Assembly: GCF_007970185.1 (NCBI RefSeq)
Contig: NZ_CP042431.1
Span: 3,410,001-3,474,000, forward strand
DNA: 64,000 nucleotides
Direction of reading: 5' to 3'
DNA from: Pseudobacter ginsenosidimutans
Lineage (GTDB): Bacteria > Bacteroidota > Bacteroidia > Chitinophagales > Chitinophagaceae
Both the position numbers and the translations under genes were made by a program. How positions within the stretch are numbered: position 1 is the stretch's first letter; each line of letters begins with the position of its first letter. Positions 63,233-64,000 of the stretch are shown here, piece by piece. The notes beneath the pieces were generated by a model, which worked only from the letters and a program-made list of their open reading frames with translations, had not been told where the DNA came from and ran no database searches.

Positions 63233-64000
63233 TTATTTTGAAGCTGGAGTATCCTCATATTTGGGAACTGGTTTGTAAATACCAGGAAGCGCTGTTCTTA
63301 CACAATTATCCGGCAGCAGTTTGTAATGCTGTTCAAATAAAGTATTAAAAAGTGTCCTGAATTGATTCACATTGGTGATACTATCGTAGAATTGACCATA
63401 TTTCCCCGAAGGCAGGTAAATGGCATTCTGATTATAGAATACATTGGAGATCTCAGCAGCCATAACATTCCATCTATATCCGTGATCAGACATAAAAAGA
63501 ATAACAGCCTGTGGATCGTTGGCGCGGATCCCGGCGATCAGTTTCTTTATTTCGATATTGGCATACTGTACATATTCCAGGTATTTGGGCAGCGGGTCAA
63601 GTCTGTTCTGTTGCACACCGTTCACAACAGAGTCAGGTGCTATTTTCCCATTCCTGTCTCTGTAAAAAGGATAATGCGGTAACATAAAATGTCCGTAGAT
63701 AAAACGTGGACTGCTGTGTTGTTTTGCAGAAGTATTCAACACTGCTTCCAGGCAGCGGTCATTATTCTGCATCTGTTCCTGATAAGAGGTTACCGGTAAT
63801 ATCTTCCGGAATAAAGCATACCGTTCAAAGAACCAGTTGAATTCATAACAAAGCCTGCCCATCAGGGTTTCTTCTGTGATCAGCCTGGTATCCACATTCA
63901 GCCATCGCTGGCTTACAGGAGCAGGGTGATGTTTGAGGTGAAAGATGCTTTGGTTCACGATCTGATAGCCATTGTCAGAAAGCAGCTGCACCACTTCATT
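63233..64000 (-). CDS. Sulfatase/alkaline-phosphatase-fold protein, 5' part cut by window edge
   Basis: The frame is open from the right edge to 63233, about 255 codons seen. The C-terminal half of a sulfatase-type fold: FIYGHFMLPHYPFYRDRNGK, then ILFMSDHGYRW, whose Asp-His is a metal ligand pair in the alkaline phosphatase superfamily. The N-terminal metal site and any membrane helices are outside the window. Could be a phosphoethanolamine-transferase- or LtaS-like envelope enzyme; the subtype cannot be assigned. Confidence 0.7.
   Translation of the reverse strand, partial: NEVVQLLSDNGYQIVNQSIFHLKHHPAPVSQRWLNVDTRLITEETLMGRLCYEFNWFFERYALFRKILPVTSYQEQMQNNDRCLEAVLNTSAKQHSSPRFIYGHFMLPHYPFYRDRNGKIAPDSVVNGVQQNRLDPLPKYLEYVQYANIEIKKLIAGIRANDPQAVILFMSDHGYRWNVMAAEISNVFYNQNAIYLPSGKYGQFYDSITNVNQFRTLFNTLFEQHYKLLPDNCVRTALPGIYKPVPKYEDTPASK

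Overview
The window reads as a chromosomal core segment of a Bacteroidota bacterium, most likely from the family Chitinophagaceae. The sequence-based reasons are TAnnTTTG-type -7 promoter boxes, a PorQ-like type IX secretion protein, many small outer-membrane beta-barrel proteins, two ECF sigma factors with membrane partner genes, and the parA-parB-DUF5683-dapB and sppA/folK/deoxynucleoside kinase arrangements. No phage, plasmid, transposase, rRNA or CRISPR array was seen. Most genes are housekeeping or envelope genes, packed tightly, often convergent with stops that touch or overlap.

Layout. 1-2100: an edge-truncated SpoVK/CbxX-type AAA ATPase divergent from a small ABC-like ATPase. 2.1-10.9 kb: glycine decarboxylase, DUF3667 membrane protein, two fatty-acid-hydroxylase paralogs, YkgJ-like protein, MFS exporter, deoxynucleoside kinase and FolK. 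11-20.8 kb: SppA, ABC-2 permease, SRPBCC protein, GH18 chitinase, BioA, ECF sigma factor with a trans-envelope barrel protein, QueG. 21-30.7 kb: SGLT-type symporter, a beta-lactamase-fold protein with degenerate catalytic motifs, ClpB, a thioredoxin-fold protein lacking its first active-site Cys, an Omp85-like protein and a DUF72 protein. 31-45.5 kb: an aberrant tRNA-Cys-like gene, a third hydroxylase paralog, DUF4382 lipoprotein, QueD, DoxX, a frameshifted lipoprotein, M61 peptidase, guanine deaminase, a second ECF system, NlpC/P60, TauE-like protein, pyrophosphatase, PhoH and a thioredoxin. 45.7-64 kb: AhcY, Rrf2 and LuxR-type regulators, dapB/DUF5683/parB/parA, a phosphoesterase, tandem barrel proteins, DoxX, a CLC antiporter behind a candidate fluoride riboswitch, a Crp/Fnr regulator, Lon, a frameshifted PorQ, a receiver-only response regulator, BioB and an edge-truncated sulfatase-fold protein.

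The most unusual structure is a family of six dispersed ~130-157 bp elements (A-F), arranged as three convergent pairs (27312-27962, 36071-36926, 54328-55132). Each pair flanks 340-550 bp with no convincing gene. Every copy shares conserved internal strands (AACAAACCARCGCGGGAGGA and CTTCTTCGCTTATGTTTC). It is closed by outer arms of 12-24 bp whose sequence differs completely between copies while complementarity is kept. This looks like a structured DNA or RNA element whose outer stem is selected for pairing or made from local sequence. I do not recognise it as a described family.

Other points of note: a candidate fluoride riboswitch (57055-57110) that fits its CLC-F-like gene; two genes each restored by one extra G in a G run (35949 and 60661), which could be real or assembly errors; and several -7 boxes 4-7 nt from start codons, suggesting leaderless transcripts.
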